This document shows, piece after piece, positions 18,178 through 26,385 of a DNA stretch of 64,000 nt. A program made the translations under genes and the position numbers. The stretch is taken from positions 26,179-90,178 of the forward strand of contig JAAWRH010000012.1 of the NCBI GenBank assembly GCA_022800935.1, given 5' to 3'. The notes below the pieces were generated by a model. The model worked only from the letters and a program-made list of their open reading frames with translations. It did not search any database and was not told where the DNA came from. Every line of letters begins with the position of its first letter. Position 1 is the stretch's first letter. Origin of the DNA: Oscillospiraceae bacterium (GTDB lineage Bacteria; Bacillota; Clostridia; Oscillospirales; Ruminococcaceae).

Positions 18178-18217
18178 ATGCGGTCTTTTTTGCATCTGCG
18201 TCCTTGAAAGTCAAAAT

Positions 18218-18245
18218 AGGCCGCCTCTTTCAGGCGACCTTTATT
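18218..18245 (+). terminator. probable terminator of the second permease operon
   Basis: AGGCCGCC and GGCGACCT pair (one mismatch) around TCTTTCA, followed by TTATT. The T-run is weak. Confidence 0.55.
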
Positions 18246-18270
18246 GTCTTGTGGCTCTTTTTTCAGCCCG

Positions 18271-18347
18271 TTTGTTTTTTTGCGGTTGTTTATATATCCT
18301 CCATATTTCTGTGATATAATCTTCCAGAATTCATATCGTGAAAAAAG
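18271..18347 (+). repeat. copy B of duplicated segment carrying an extended -10 promoter
   Basis: This is the partner of 2051-2127. It carries TGATATAAT (TG at 18312-18313, TATAAT at 18315-18320), a consensus extended -10 about 45 bp before the FAD reductase start. No good -35 is visible, which fits extended -10 promoters. Confidence 0.7.
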
Positions 18348-18363
18348 GAGGATGGAAACGCCT

Positions 18364-19401
18364 ATGTATGACGTTATCGTAATCGGCGCGGGACCGGCGG
18401 GCTGTACTGCGGCGAAGGTCTTGGCGGAAAATGGATATCAGGTCCTCTTGGCGGAAAAGTTCAAAATGCCCCGGTATAAGTCCTGTTCCGGGCAGTTGAT
18501 CAAAAAGTCGATTGACCTGGTGCGGAGGTATTACGGCGCGGAGGTCCCCGAATCGGTGCTGTGTACCCCGACGAAGAACCGGGGGATGATCTTCACCGAC
18601 GATAAGGGGAAGGAATACCGCTTTGAACAGCAGGGGCTGAATATCTGGCGCAGCGCCTTTGACTGTTGGCTGGCGGAAAGGGCGGCGGAATCCGGCGCAG
18701 AGGTCTGGGACGGAGCTGCCGCAGTTTCCTGCGCACAGGGGGATGGAGATGTAACCGTCACATTCCGCGGCGGGAAGGTGGATGTGGAAACGGCAAGGTA
18801 CGTGATAGACTGTGAGGGCGTCGTCGGTTCCATCAAACGGAAGCTCCTTCCAACCGCCGCCGTGCCCCGGTACATAACCACCTTCCAGACCTACAACCGG
18901 GGAAGGATAGACTTGGATTACCGCTATTTCCACGCCTATTTGCAGCCGGAGCTGTCCGGGTACGACGCATGGTTTAACGTAAAGGACGAAATGCTTGTGC
19001 TGGGGGTATCGGTGAGGGATGGAAAGGGGATAGAGGACTACTACCAAAGGTTTATTGACTATATGAAAAAGCACCATCATCTGAAGATTGACCCGCACCG
19101 ACAGCTCCGGACCGACAGATGGCTGATGCCCCGCGTCCTCCCCGGATGCCCCATTGATTACGGAGTCGGGCGGGTGCTGTTTGCCGGAGAGATTGCGGGG
19201 TTCCTCAACCCCATGGGTGAGGGAATTTCCGCCGGGCTGGAGAGCGGCTTCTGTGCGGCCCAGGCGGTTATGGGGAATTTTGGCGATGAAGAGGCGATCC
19301 TTTCGGACTACCATGAGAGAACCGAGGACCTGCACAATTACATGAAGCGGCAGTGGCGCTTTGCCGGCGGACTCGCGGAGACCTTTGGTGATATGAAGTA
19401 G
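18364..19401 (+). CDS. FAD-dependent reductase, geranylgeranyl-reductase family
   Basis: A 345-residue flavoprotein with the N-terminal dinucleotide motif GAGPAGCTAAK and a DxxxxEG-type middle segment (DCEGVVGS). The second FAD motif, GRVLFAGEIAGFLNPMGEG, lies near residue 275. Family members reduce isolated C=C bonds of prenyl chains or hydroxylate aromatic substrates. Two ATGs are possible: 18352 abuts GGAGG, while 18364 gives 12 bases and the family N-terminus, so 18364 is chosen. It stands upstream of glycyl-radical genes, but a 148-bp gap makes co-transcription uncertain. Confidence 0.88.
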   Translation: MYDVIVIGAGPAGCTAAKVLAENGYQVLLAEKFKMPRYKSCSGQLIKKSIDLVRRYYGAEVPESVLCTPTKNRGMIFTDDKGKEYRFEQQGLNIWRSAFDCWLAERAAESGAEVWDGAAAVSCAQGDGDVTVTFRGGKVDVETARYVIDCEGVVGSIKRKLLPTAAVPRYITTFQTYNRGRIDLDYRYFHAYLQPELSGYDAWFNVKDEMLVLGVSVRDGKGIEDYYQRFIDYMKKHHHLKIDPHRQLRTDRWLMPRVLPGCPIDYGVGRVLFAGEIAGFLNPMGEGISAGLESGFCAAQAVMGNFGDEEAILSDYHERTEDLHNYMKRQWRFAGGLAETFGDMK

Positions 19402-19549
19402 AAACAGACGGTATAAAAGCGCATATCTTCAACCTGTCATTTTTCCCATGCAGTGTCCGCAATACGGAATTAGGGATTGAAAATACCTCTGGTTTCCTGT
19501 ATGATTTTACTGGATATTTTCGTTGGCAGCAGAATGGAGGACGATTTTC

Positions 19550-20485
19550 TTGCCGCTTTTCATCACAAACATTCAGAGGTGTTCCTTCCACGACGGACCC
19601 GGAATCCGGACCACCGTTTTTTTAAAGGGCTGCTCTTTGCGCTGTTTTTGGTGCCATAATCCGGAAACGCTCCACAGCGGCTATGGGCTCAGGTATATTT
19701 CTTCCCGCTGCATTCAGTGCGAGGCTTGTGTGGAGGCCTGCCGCCAGGCGTCCGGACTGGATTGCCGGTCTCCCTGGCAGCTGGTGGAATATGCGAAAAC
19801 CCAGGACGGCTGCTCCGGATGCGGGCAGTGTGTAAGCTGCTGTCCCTCCCAGGCTCTGGTGTCCACGGCAAAGGCATATGAAAGGGAGGAGCTTCTGCCC
19901 CTGCTGCTGGCGGACCGGGCCTATTACGAAAGCAGCGGCGGCGGGGTGACATTTTCCGGAGGGGAACCGCTGCTGCAGTCAGAGGAGTTGGCCCCCCTGA
20001 TAGGGCTGCTGAAGAATGAGGGAATTTCCGCCGCAATCGATACGGCCGGAAATGTCCCCTGGAAAGCCTTTGAGCAGGTGCTGGAGTCTGAAAAGGGAAG
20101 GGCGGATTTGTTCCTCTTTGACCTGAAGGCGGCGGACCCCCAGCTGCACCGGCAGATTACCGGAAGCACCAATGAGCGGATTCTGGATAACCTGGACCGC
20201 CTTTGCCGGGAAAAGGCCGCTGTCCGAATCCGCATTCCGCTGATTCCGGGGGTGAACACCACGCCGGAGGAACAGGAGCGAATGGCGGAAATTTTGGCAA
20301 GGTATCCCAATCTGGAGGGGGTGGATCTGCTGCCCTTCCATCGCACCGCCCTTTCCAAATACCGTCAGCTGGGGATGGACTATGAGGCGGGGGAGCTGAA
20401 CCCCCCCGATTCCCAAACCCTGCTGCGGATTGAGCGGGAGATGAAGCAGCGGCTTTCGGTTCCGGTTGCCTGCCGGGGCCTGTGA
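19550..20485 (+). CDS. glycyl-radical enzyme activating protein (radical SAM)
   Basis: A radical SAM enzyme that abstracts a hydrogen from the glycine of its partner glycyl-radical enzyme, 311 residues. The SAM cluster motif is C28-x3-C32-x2-C35. An insert holds two ferredoxin-like 4Fe-4S motifs (CIQCEACVEAC near residue 59 and CSGCGQCVSCCP near residue 87), as in activases of dehydratase-type partners rather than PflA. FSGGEPLL lies near residue 137. GGAGG at 19536-19540 sits nine bases before a TTG, giving the family N-terminus. The partner gene is 120 bp downstream. Confidence 0.94.
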   Translation: MPLFITNIQRCSFHDGPGIRTTVFLKGCSLRCFWCHNPETLHSGYGLRYISSRCIQCEACVEACRQASGLDCRSPWQLVEYAKTQDGCSGCGQCVSCCPSQALVSTAKAYEREELLPLLLADRAYYESSGGGVTFSGGEPLLQSEELAPLIGLLKNEGISAAIDTAGNVPWKAFEQVLESEKGRADLFLFDLKAADPQLHRQITGSTNERILDNLDRLCREKAAVRIRIPLIPGVNTTPEEQERMAEILARYPNLEGVDLLPFHRTALSKYRQLGMDYEAGELNPPDSQTLLRIEREMKQRLSVPVACRGL

Positions 20486-20605
20486 AATCAACGCGAGCCG
20501 GATTGAATTTTGCCCTACATAAAAAGCAAAACGGAAAGGAAAATTTTATCCGACCTGCGATAAAGATATATCTGTTTACAGCAAATCAATAAAGAAAAAG
20601 AAAGG

Positions 20606-22321
20606 ATGCTGTGGAAGATGATGAAGGATGGATTGACCAAGCGTGTACAAATGGTAATGGACGGTATCTCAAAGGAGGAGCCGAAGGCTTCAACAGAGGA
20701 GCTGCTCTCCCTTTGGCGTGCCACAGGAGAGCGGGAGGAAAACTACGCTCTGCGCAGGGGAAAATTTTTCCGCTTCTGTATGGGGAAAATTGAAACCCCC
20801 ATCTATGAAGGGGAAAGGATTGTGGGACATTTCCCCTATAAGGAATGGAACTGCAACCGCTGCTGTCTGCCGGACCCCCTTACTCCCGAAGAACGGGAAC
20901 AGGCCTTTGCCCGGATTGACAAGGAATTTATGGCCCGTACCGGCCGGGACAGCGTTCCGGACTTTCAAAAATGGCGGGACGTTACCCTGGGCGGAATGCT
21001 CCCTGACGGTACCGACGGGGTCAATCCCCTGACCTATCTGGCCCTTAACGCCACCCGCCGTCTGAAAATTTTCCAGCCAAAGCTCAACGCCCGCATATGG
21101 GAGGGCTCGCCGGAGGAATATGTCGCCGCCTGCGTCCAAACAGCCCGGCAGAACTGCGGGCCGATGATTTACTGCGACGAGGTTTCCATTGCGGCGCTGG
21201 AAAAGTACGGTTATTCCCGGCAGGACGCCAGAAACTATGGCATTATCGGCTGCTATGAGATGGCCGCCCCAGGGAAAGAGTGCGGGAATCCAATGGGCGG
21301 CGCTGTCAATGTGGGTAAATTTTTGGAGCTTGCCATGAACAACGGCGCTTTTATCTCAACCGGGGAGCAGATCGGTCCCCAGACCGGGTATCTCGACCAA
21401 TTTGAGAATCTGGACCAGCTGAGGCAGGCATTTCAGAAACAGACTGAATTCGCCTTGGATGTGCTGGAGCAGCGTTTGATTTACGATGCCCTGCGCCACA
21501 GCCTGCTTATCCCCCATGCCCTGGAATCTGTATTGGTGGAGGGATGTCTACAAAGCGGAAGGGACGTGTCCCAATCCGGGGCAAGGCTGACCACCGTAGG
21601 GATGCGGATGAGCGGCCTGGTGCAGACGGCGGACAGCTTTACCGCACTGCAAAAGCTGGTGTTCCAGGAAAAGGTTCTGCCGGTGGAACGTTTGTGGGCG
21701 GGAATCCGCACCAACTTTGCCCAGGACGAGGTGCTCCGGGCAATGCTTGTCAACCGTGCCCCAAAATACGGCAACGACTGTGATGAGGCGGACCAGATGG
21801 TCCGGGAGCTGGGACAGTATCTGTGCGGGGAGATTCAGAAAAGGCATCACATTTCCGGCGCACCCCTTCGTCCGGGGCTGTTCAGCTTTTTACAGTTTAT
21901 GAATGGAGAGCGCTGTTCCGCCCTGCCCGACGGCCACAGGGAGGGCCAGCCCTTTGCCAACGGGGTCAGCCCGACCCATGGAGCGGACCAGCAGGGTCTG
22001 ACCGCCATGCTGCGCTCCGCCGCCAAGCTGGACTACTCCCTTTCCAATAATGCCGCCACCCTGGATGTAAAGCTTCCGCTGGACCTGTTCTCCGGCGAAA
22101 ACGGGGTGAAAGCTTTGTCCCAAATCCTGCGGACCTTTTTCCGGGAAGGCGAGATGCAGGTCCAGCTCTATTTCCTCTCTGAGCGGGAGCTGCGGGAGGC
22201 CCAGAAGCGGCCGGAAGAGTATGCGGGGCTGATTGTCCGGGTGACCGGCTACAGCGCCTACTTTACCGAGCTGGATAAAAACCTTCAGGAGGAAGTTATC
22301 ATGAGGACAGCCGCATTTTAG
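20606..22321 (+). CDS. short glycyl-radical enzyme (PFL/dehydratase superfamily)
   Basis: A 571-residue glycyl-radical enzyme. The radical domain is intact: VRVTGYS with the radical Gly at 548, then LQEEVIMRT near the C-terminus. The thiyl Cys is 216 in IIGCYE. The GCxE pattern resembles glycerol/choline/hydroxyproline-type eliminases and decarboxylases rather than pyruvate formate-lyase (CC). Cys-Gly separation (332) is normal, but the region before the Cys is roughly half the usual length: about 216 residues against about 420-490. The missing block lies between EGERIVGH (near 70) and VTLGGMLPDG (near 130). Its activase is immediately upstream. The substrate is unknown. Confidence 0.88.
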   Translation: MLWKMMKDGLTKRVQMVMDGISKEEPKASTEELLSLWRATGEREENYALRRGKFFRFCMGKIETPIYEGERIVGHFPYKEWNCNRCCLPDPLTPEEREQAFARIDKEFMARTGRDSVPDFQKWRDVTLGGMLPDGTDGVNPLTYLALNATRRLKIFQPKLNARIWEGSPEEYVAACVQTARQNCGPMIYCDEVSIAALEKYGYSRQDARNYGIIGCYEMAAPGKECGNPMGGAVNVGKFLELAMNNGAFISTGEQIGPQTGYLDQFENLDQLRQAFQKQTEFALDVLEQRLIYDALRHSLLIPHALESVLVEGCLQSGRDVSQSGARLTTVGMRMSGLVQTADSFTALQKLVFQEKVLPVERLWAGIRTNFAQDEVLRAMLVNRAPKYGNDCDEADQMVRELGQYLCGEIQKRHHISGAPLRPGLFSFLQFMNGERCSALPDGHREGQPFANGVSPTHGADQQGLTAMLRSAAKLDYSLSNNAATLDVKLPLDLFSGENGVKALSQILRTFFREGEMQVQLYFLSERELREAQKRPEEYAGLIVRVTGYSAYFTELDKNLQEEVIMRTAAF

Positions 22322-22370
22322 CGGTTGACATACCCTTGACCTTTCCGAAAAAGTCCATATTTTCAGCCGA

Positions 22371-22413
22371 AACCTCCCTTTTGAGTGGGATTGAACTCAA
22401 AAGGGAGGTTTTT
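22371..22413 (+). terminator. intrinsic terminator after the glycyl-radical enzyme gene
   Basis: A perfect 15-bp stem, AACCTCCCTTTTGAG paired with CTCAAAAGGGAGGTT, is followed by TTT. Confidence 0.85.
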
Positions 22414-22544
22414 CCCGGAAAATTTTTTACCCCGGTGCAGCGCAATTCAAAATGAAAATAAACAATAATACTTCCATTTTACAGAGACAAGCACCGGAAA
22501 ATATGTTAAAATAGAATAAGATAACCAGAGAGGAGAGATTTTTC

Positions 22545-23720
22545 ATGAAAACCTTAGTGAAACGCCGTCCCTTTGGGGCAACCGGGCTCCAGGTGTCCGA
22601 GGTGGGCTTTGGGGCCATGAATCTGCGGATGCTCAATACCCGCGACGAGGGCATTGCCCTGGTCAACTATGTCCTGGACCAGGGGATCAATCTGATCGAT
22701 ACCGCCCGCGGCTATAAGGGCGTCAACGGTTCCGGCCAGGAGGTGGAGAGCGAGGATATGGTGGGCTCCGCCATTGAGGGGCGCACCGATATTGATGAAC
22801 CCATCGTCATTGTCACCAAGGGACACGGCTATACCCCGGAGACCTTCGATGAGGACCTTTGGGACAGCCTGAAAACCCTGAAAATCAAAAAGACCGACAA
22901 GGGCCTGTTCATCGGACAGACCGAGATAAAGCTGGTCAACTTTTTCCACGGAATCAAGGAGGACCGGTGGGAATCCATGACCAAAACCGGCGTGATTGAG
23001 CATGCCAAAAAGCGCCAGGAGGAGGGCTGGTTTACATATCTGGGCTTTTCCAGCCATTACGGCGATGTCAAGGAGATCAAAGCTGCCCTGGATACCGGCG
23101 CTTTCCAGGTGATGGAGCTGCCCTATAACATCTACAACCGCTCCATCGGGGAGGATGGGGAACTGGACCTCCTGAAATATGCCCACGACAAGGGTGTGGC
23201 CATTGTCAACATGAAGGCATTTAACGGCAATTCCATGGTTGCCACCTCCAAGCTGATCGGGGACCTTTGCTCCATCCGGTACAGCGATATGCTGCGGTTC
23301 TGTCTGTCCAACCCCAATATCTCCACAGTGGACGCGGGCGCACGGTATGCTGAGGAGTTCCAGTCGGACATTCAGGCCTCCCTGCTGCCGCCCATGACCC
23401 AGGAAGAGCGCGCCGCGCTGAAGGTGGAAGCGGACAAGATTTCCGGGCTGTTCCGGAACATCTGCCGGGAGTGTATGCACTGTCTGGAGAAGTTTGAATG
23501 CCCCCAGGGCATCGACTTCCCATCGATTCTGGGTAACCACTCCAGATATCAGATAGCGAAGAAGCTGGGCAAGGACGCGGCCCCCTATGTGGAGAACTAC
23601 CGCAAAATGGAAGGCCTGAAGGCGGACAGCTGTGTGGGCTGCGGCGGCTGTGTGGAATGGTGCGAATACCACCTGGACATTCCCGCCATGATGATACGCG
23701 CCAGGGAAGATTTGGAGTAA
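22545..23720 (+). CDS. aldo/keto reductase with C-terminal 4Fe-4S domain
   Basis: A 391-residue aldo/keto reductase of the Fe-S type found in anaerobes. The N-terminal barrel has GATGLQVSEVGFGAMNLR, the catalytic Tyr in DTARGYKG near residue 53, and Lys in TKGHGY near residue 88. The C-terminal module has CRECMHCLEKFECP near residue 308 and CVGCGGCVEWCEYH near residue 362, enough Cys for two clusters. The RBS is GAGAGGAGAG. It has its own upstream region after a terminator. The natural substrate is not known. Confidence 0.92.
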   Translation: MKTLVKRRPFGATGLQVSEVGFGAMNLRMLNTRDEGIALVNYVLDQGINLIDTARGYKGVNGSGQEVESEDMVGSAIEGRTDIDEPIVIVTKGHGYTPETFDEDLWDSLKTLKIKKTDKGLFIGQTEIKLVNFFHGIKEDRWESMTKTGVIEHAKKRQEEGWFTYLGFSSHYGDVKEIKAALDTGAFQVMELPYNIYNRSIGEDGELDLLKYAHDKGVAIVNMKAFNGNSMVATSKLIGDLCSIRYSDMLRFCLSNPNISTVDAGARYAEEFQSDIQASLLPPMTQEERAALKVEADKISGLFRNICRECMHCLEKFECPQGIDFPSILGNHSRYQIAKKLGKDAAPYVENYRKMEGLKADSCVGCGGCVEWCEYHLDIPAMMIRAREDLE

Positions 23721-23764
23721 TACGCCGAAGTTTTCATACGAATCTCTGATAAATTGCAGAAAAA

Positions 23765-23806
23765 AATCATGCCGCGATGTCCTAAATATCGCGGCATGAT
23801 TGCATT
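23765..23806. terminator. bidirectional terminator between convergent genes
   Basis: AATCATGCCGCGAT pairs perfectly with ATCGCGGCATGATT around a 9-nt loop. There are T-rich tails on both strands: GCATTTT on plus and TTTTTT on minus. Confidence 0.88.
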
Positions 23807-23822
23807 TTAGAAAAGGGGAAAA

Positions 23823-24977
23823 TTACCGAATCAGCTCGGTGTAGGTCATCAGCATGGGGGCGACGCCCTTGGCCTCGTTTTCCACCACCGGTTCGCTGAG
23901 GTAGTATTCCACCGTTCCGTTCCGTCTTGTGGAACCGGAGCCGCTTCCGCCGCCCAGTCCCGCCACCAGGCAGATGCCGCCCAGCTTCAGCTCCCCGTCC
24001 TCTGTGGCGGTGAGATAGTGGTCGGCGGTACCGTAGAAGGCCTTTTCGCCGTACTTCCGGTATTCCTCCGGCAACAAGCCCAGTCGAACTCCCTTCAGGA
24101 TGCCGCAGGCAATCAGCATGGTGCCGCTGGTCTCCAGGTAATTTCCCTCCACATCCGGGCGGTTGACCACCTGGTAGAACATTCCGCTCTCATGCTGCCA
24201 GGGGAGAAGGGCGTCGATGAGGTCCTTCAGGATGCGCTGGAGATTCTTTTTCTCCTCCGCCATGGACGCGGGCATCCGCTCCATGGTATCGGTGAGGGCC
24301 AGGGTGAACCAGCCGATGGCCCGGAGCCAGAAGTTCTGGGAAAGGCCGGTTTCCGGGTCAGCCCAGAAGATTTTCTTGGTGGAATCGTATCCGTGGAAAT
24401 ACAGTCCGGTTTTGGGGTCCTTCATGCGCTTTTCCACGGTGAGGAACTGCTGGTAGGAATCCTGGCAGCCCTTGCAGCCGTTGTATCTGGCCTCGTACTC
24501 CATGTAGAAGGGCTGGGCCATAAAGAGCCCGTCCAGCCATACCTGCTGAACATAGATGTCCTTGTGCCAGAAGCTGTTGTCCGCCGTGCGGGGGTGGTTG
24601 TCCAGCTGGCTGCGGATGGTGTCCAGGGCCCGGCGGTATTTCTCCTTGCCGGTCAGGTCATAGAGGGTAAAAAGGGTGCGGCCGGGGGCGATGTTGTCCA
24701 GATTGAAGTTTTCGGGGGAATAGGTGTTGACGGTGCCGTCCTCCTGGACGAAAAACCCCATAAAGCTGTCGCAGAAGTCCAGGTATTTCCGGTCCTTGGT
24801 GATGTCGTAAAGGGCCAGAAGGGCGGTGATCATGCAGCCGTCCACATAGTTCCAGCGGTTGGGATGATTCCCGCCCCGAACCCGTTCCATGTTCCAGGCG
24901 GGGTTTTCGGCGCTGCTGGTTTCCATCAGGCTGTCGATATATTTTGCCAGGCGGTCGAGCGTCTGCTGCTGCGTCAT
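23823..24977 (-). CDS. glycoside hydrolase family 105 (unsaturated rhamnogalacturonyl hydrolase-like)
   Basis: A 384-residue (alpha/alpha)6-barrel enzyme of the YteR/RhiN group. It hydrates and removes the unsaturated uronic acid left by pectate/rhamnogalacturonan lyases. The WLDG motif with the catalytic Asp is near residue 159, after the conserved DxxxxQQVW strand. Other typical elements are YVDGCMITALLALYD and FWLRAIGWFTLALTD. AAGGAG lies 8 bases before the ATG. There is no signal peptide, so it works on imported oligosaccharides. It follows the racemase-like gene by 19 bp, as its operon partner. Confidence 0.92.
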   Translation of the reverse strand: MTQQQTLDRLAKYIDSLMETSSAENPAWNMERVRGGNHPNRWNYVDGCMITALLALYDITKDRKYLDFCDSFMGFFVQEDGTVNTYSPENFNLDNIAPGRTLFTLYDLTGKEKYRRALDTIRSQLDNHPRTADNSFWHKDIYVQQVWLDGLFMAQPFYMEYEARYNGCKGCQDSYQQFLTVEKRMKDPKTGLYFHGYDSTKKIFWADPETGLSQNFWLRAIGWFTLALTDTMERMPASMAEEKKNLQRILKDLIDALLPWQHESGMFYQVVNRPDVEGNYLETSGTMLIACGILKGVRLGLLPEEYRKYGEKAFYGTADHYLTATEDGELKLGGICLVAGLGGGSGSGSTRRNGTVEYYLSEPVVENEAKGVAPMLMTYTELIR

Positions 24978-24996
24978 GATGTGTTCTCCTTTATTT

Positions 24997-25674
24997 TTAT
25001 TGTTGGACAGATAACCGGGAGATTTCCTCGGCGGCCCTTTTCACCGCCTGTGCGCCGAACCGGGGGCTGGAGAGGGTCTCTTTGCCGCTGGCCTGGGCGA
25101 TGCGGTCCTCACAGAGGGCCATGGAAGCCTGAGCCAGGACAATGATGTCAACCTGGTCCTTGATTTTTTCTGCCTGCTCCACCAAGAGCTGTTCCATCTC
25201 CGGCTGGCTTTTGCCGAAAGCGTCCGCCAAAGCGTCTACCAGCTGGATTTCCGTTCCATGTTCTTTGGCGCGGCTGCGCAGGAGATTCTTGGTGGGCTCC
25301 AGGGTGGTGGGGAGGGTGGCGATCACGCCAATGCGCTTTCCGTGCTGAACCGCGTAATCCGCCATATCCCAGTCAATGCGGACGAATTCCGCACCCATCC
25401 ACCGGACGGCAGGGGCGGCCGCGTCCGCAACCTCTCCCACCGACGAGCATATGTTGTATATGATGTCCGCCCCGGCAAAGGCGGCGTCGGTGTACAGCTT
25501 GATCAGGCGCTTGGCCTGTTCCGGGCCCACGGAACCTCGCTCCGTGACCTCTGAAATAATGGTGGGGTCCGTATAGGTGCGGATGACAGCGGAAGGAAGC
25601 TGTTTTTTCAGCTCCAGCTCCACCTTCTCCATCAGGGAACAGGGGGCCCCGGTATAGACTGCCGCGACTACCAT
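24997..25674 (-). CDS. Asp/Glu/hydantoin racemase-superfamily protein lacking the second cysteine
   Basis: A 225-residue two-lobed protein of the aspartate/glutamate racemase superfamily. The first catalytic Cys is present in YNICSSVGE near residue 73. The second, normally in a Leu-Ala-Cys/Thr-type loop, is replaced in VLAQASMAL by Gln/Ala. Two-base racemisation is therefore unlikely. Single-Cys relatives include decarboxylases, and an isomerase or lyase role is possible. AAAGGA lies 10 bases before the ATG at 25674, against 1-2 bases for the longer GTG frame. It shares an operon with GH105. Confidence 0.85.
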   Translation of the reverse strand: MVVAAVYTGAPCSLMEKVELELKKQLPSAVIRTYTDPTIISEVTERGSVGPEQAKRLIKLYTDAAFAGADIIYNICSSVGEVADAAAPAVRWMGAEFVRIDWDMADYAVQHGKRIGVIATLPTTLEPTKNLLRSRAKEHGTEIQLVDALADAFGKSQPEMEQLLVEQAEKIKDQVDIIVLAQASMALCEDRIAQASGKETLSSPRFGAQAVKRAAEEISRLSVQQ

Positions 25675-25731
25675 ATGCAACACATCCTTTTCTATTTTAT
25701 ATCATCAAAGCCTAAAAACCCCAAAACCCAA

Positions 25732-25757
25732 ATCCCCCTTCCGCGGAAGGGGGGGAT
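25732..25757 (-). terminator. probable terminator of the His/Cys-rich protein gene
   Basis: ATCCCCCTTCCGCGGAAGGGGG is an inverted repeat just past the stop codon, followed on the minus strand by an ATTTGGGTTTT tail. Confidence 0.55.
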
Positions 25758-25784
25758 AAAACCGAGCTGCCGCCGGAGGTGTTT

Positions 25785-26225
25785 TTAGCAGCCGCAGTGT
25801 GCTCCGGCGTGTACGGCACAGGGGGCGCTGAGCGTTCCGCAGGATTGGGTGTGCTGGTGGTCCGGAGCAAAGTGCGGGGTGCAGCGCTGGCATACGTAAG
25901 CGCCGGATTCATCCATTTCCCACTGGTGAACGGTTTCATGGCGGACAGTTCTGGTCAGTACCTGCCCGCAGAGGTTGCAGGTGGCGCTTTGGGTTTCCAC
26001 CAGCCAGCAGCAGGTGGAATCGTTGGAAGCCTGTACCTCAGGAAATTCGTAAGTGGAGCTGGAAGCGGTCCAGAGACTGCACCGGCTATGGGAACAGACC
26101 GGGGCGTAATATCCGCTGTGGTGCCCCCCGTTTCTGCGTCCATGGCAGCCGCCGTGAGCAAACACCGAGGTAGCGGAGGCGGCAGCTATCATGACGCACA
26201 AGGCGAACGACATGATACGTTTCAT
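25785..26225 (-). CDS. small secreted His/Cys-rich protein, function unknown
   Basis: A 146-residue protein with a signal peptide (KRIMSFALCVMIAAASA, cleavage after VFA). The mature part is rich in His and Cys. It includes HGGCHGRRNGGHH near the N-terminus, a central pair CNLCGQ, then CQRC and HFAPDHQHTQSCG, ending CAVHAGAHCGC. The spacing suggests zinc ribbons or knuckles, perhaps disulfides after export. I recognise no family. AAAGGA precedes the ATG at 26225; the longer open frame upstream has no ribosome site. It is downstream of, and convergent in context with, the collagen-like gene but separated from it by a terminator. Confidence 0.8.
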   Translation of the reverse strand: MKRIMSFALCVMIAAASATSVFAHGGCHGRRNGGHHSGYYAPVCSHSRCSLWTASSSTYEFPEVQASNDSTCCWLVETQSATCNLCGQVLTRTVRHETVHQWEMDESGAYVCQRCTPHFAPDHQHTQSCGTLSAPCAVHAGAHCGC

Positions 26226-26320
26226 TACAATGCATCCTTTCTGATGGCAGAAATGAGAATTATGAACAATATCAGTATAGCAATTGCAAATGAATAAGTC
26301 AATCTTTTTTGTCCTGTTCT

Positions 26321-26358
26321 CTAAAAAAGGCGGCGTGAAGCCAGTAACTTCACGCCGC
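26321..26358 (-). terminator. intrinsic terminator of the collagen-like gene
   Basis: GCGGCGTGAAG pairs perfectly with CTTCACGCCGC around a 7-nt loop, followed on the minus strand by CTTTTTTAG. Confidence 0.9.
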
Positions 26359-26385
26359 ACGGAGTTTATACGAATACTTACAAAA

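Noticed and set aside
19523..19549. Start of the activase at 19523
   Set aside because: The ribosome site GGAGG lies downstream of that codon; the TTG at 19550 is correctly spaced.
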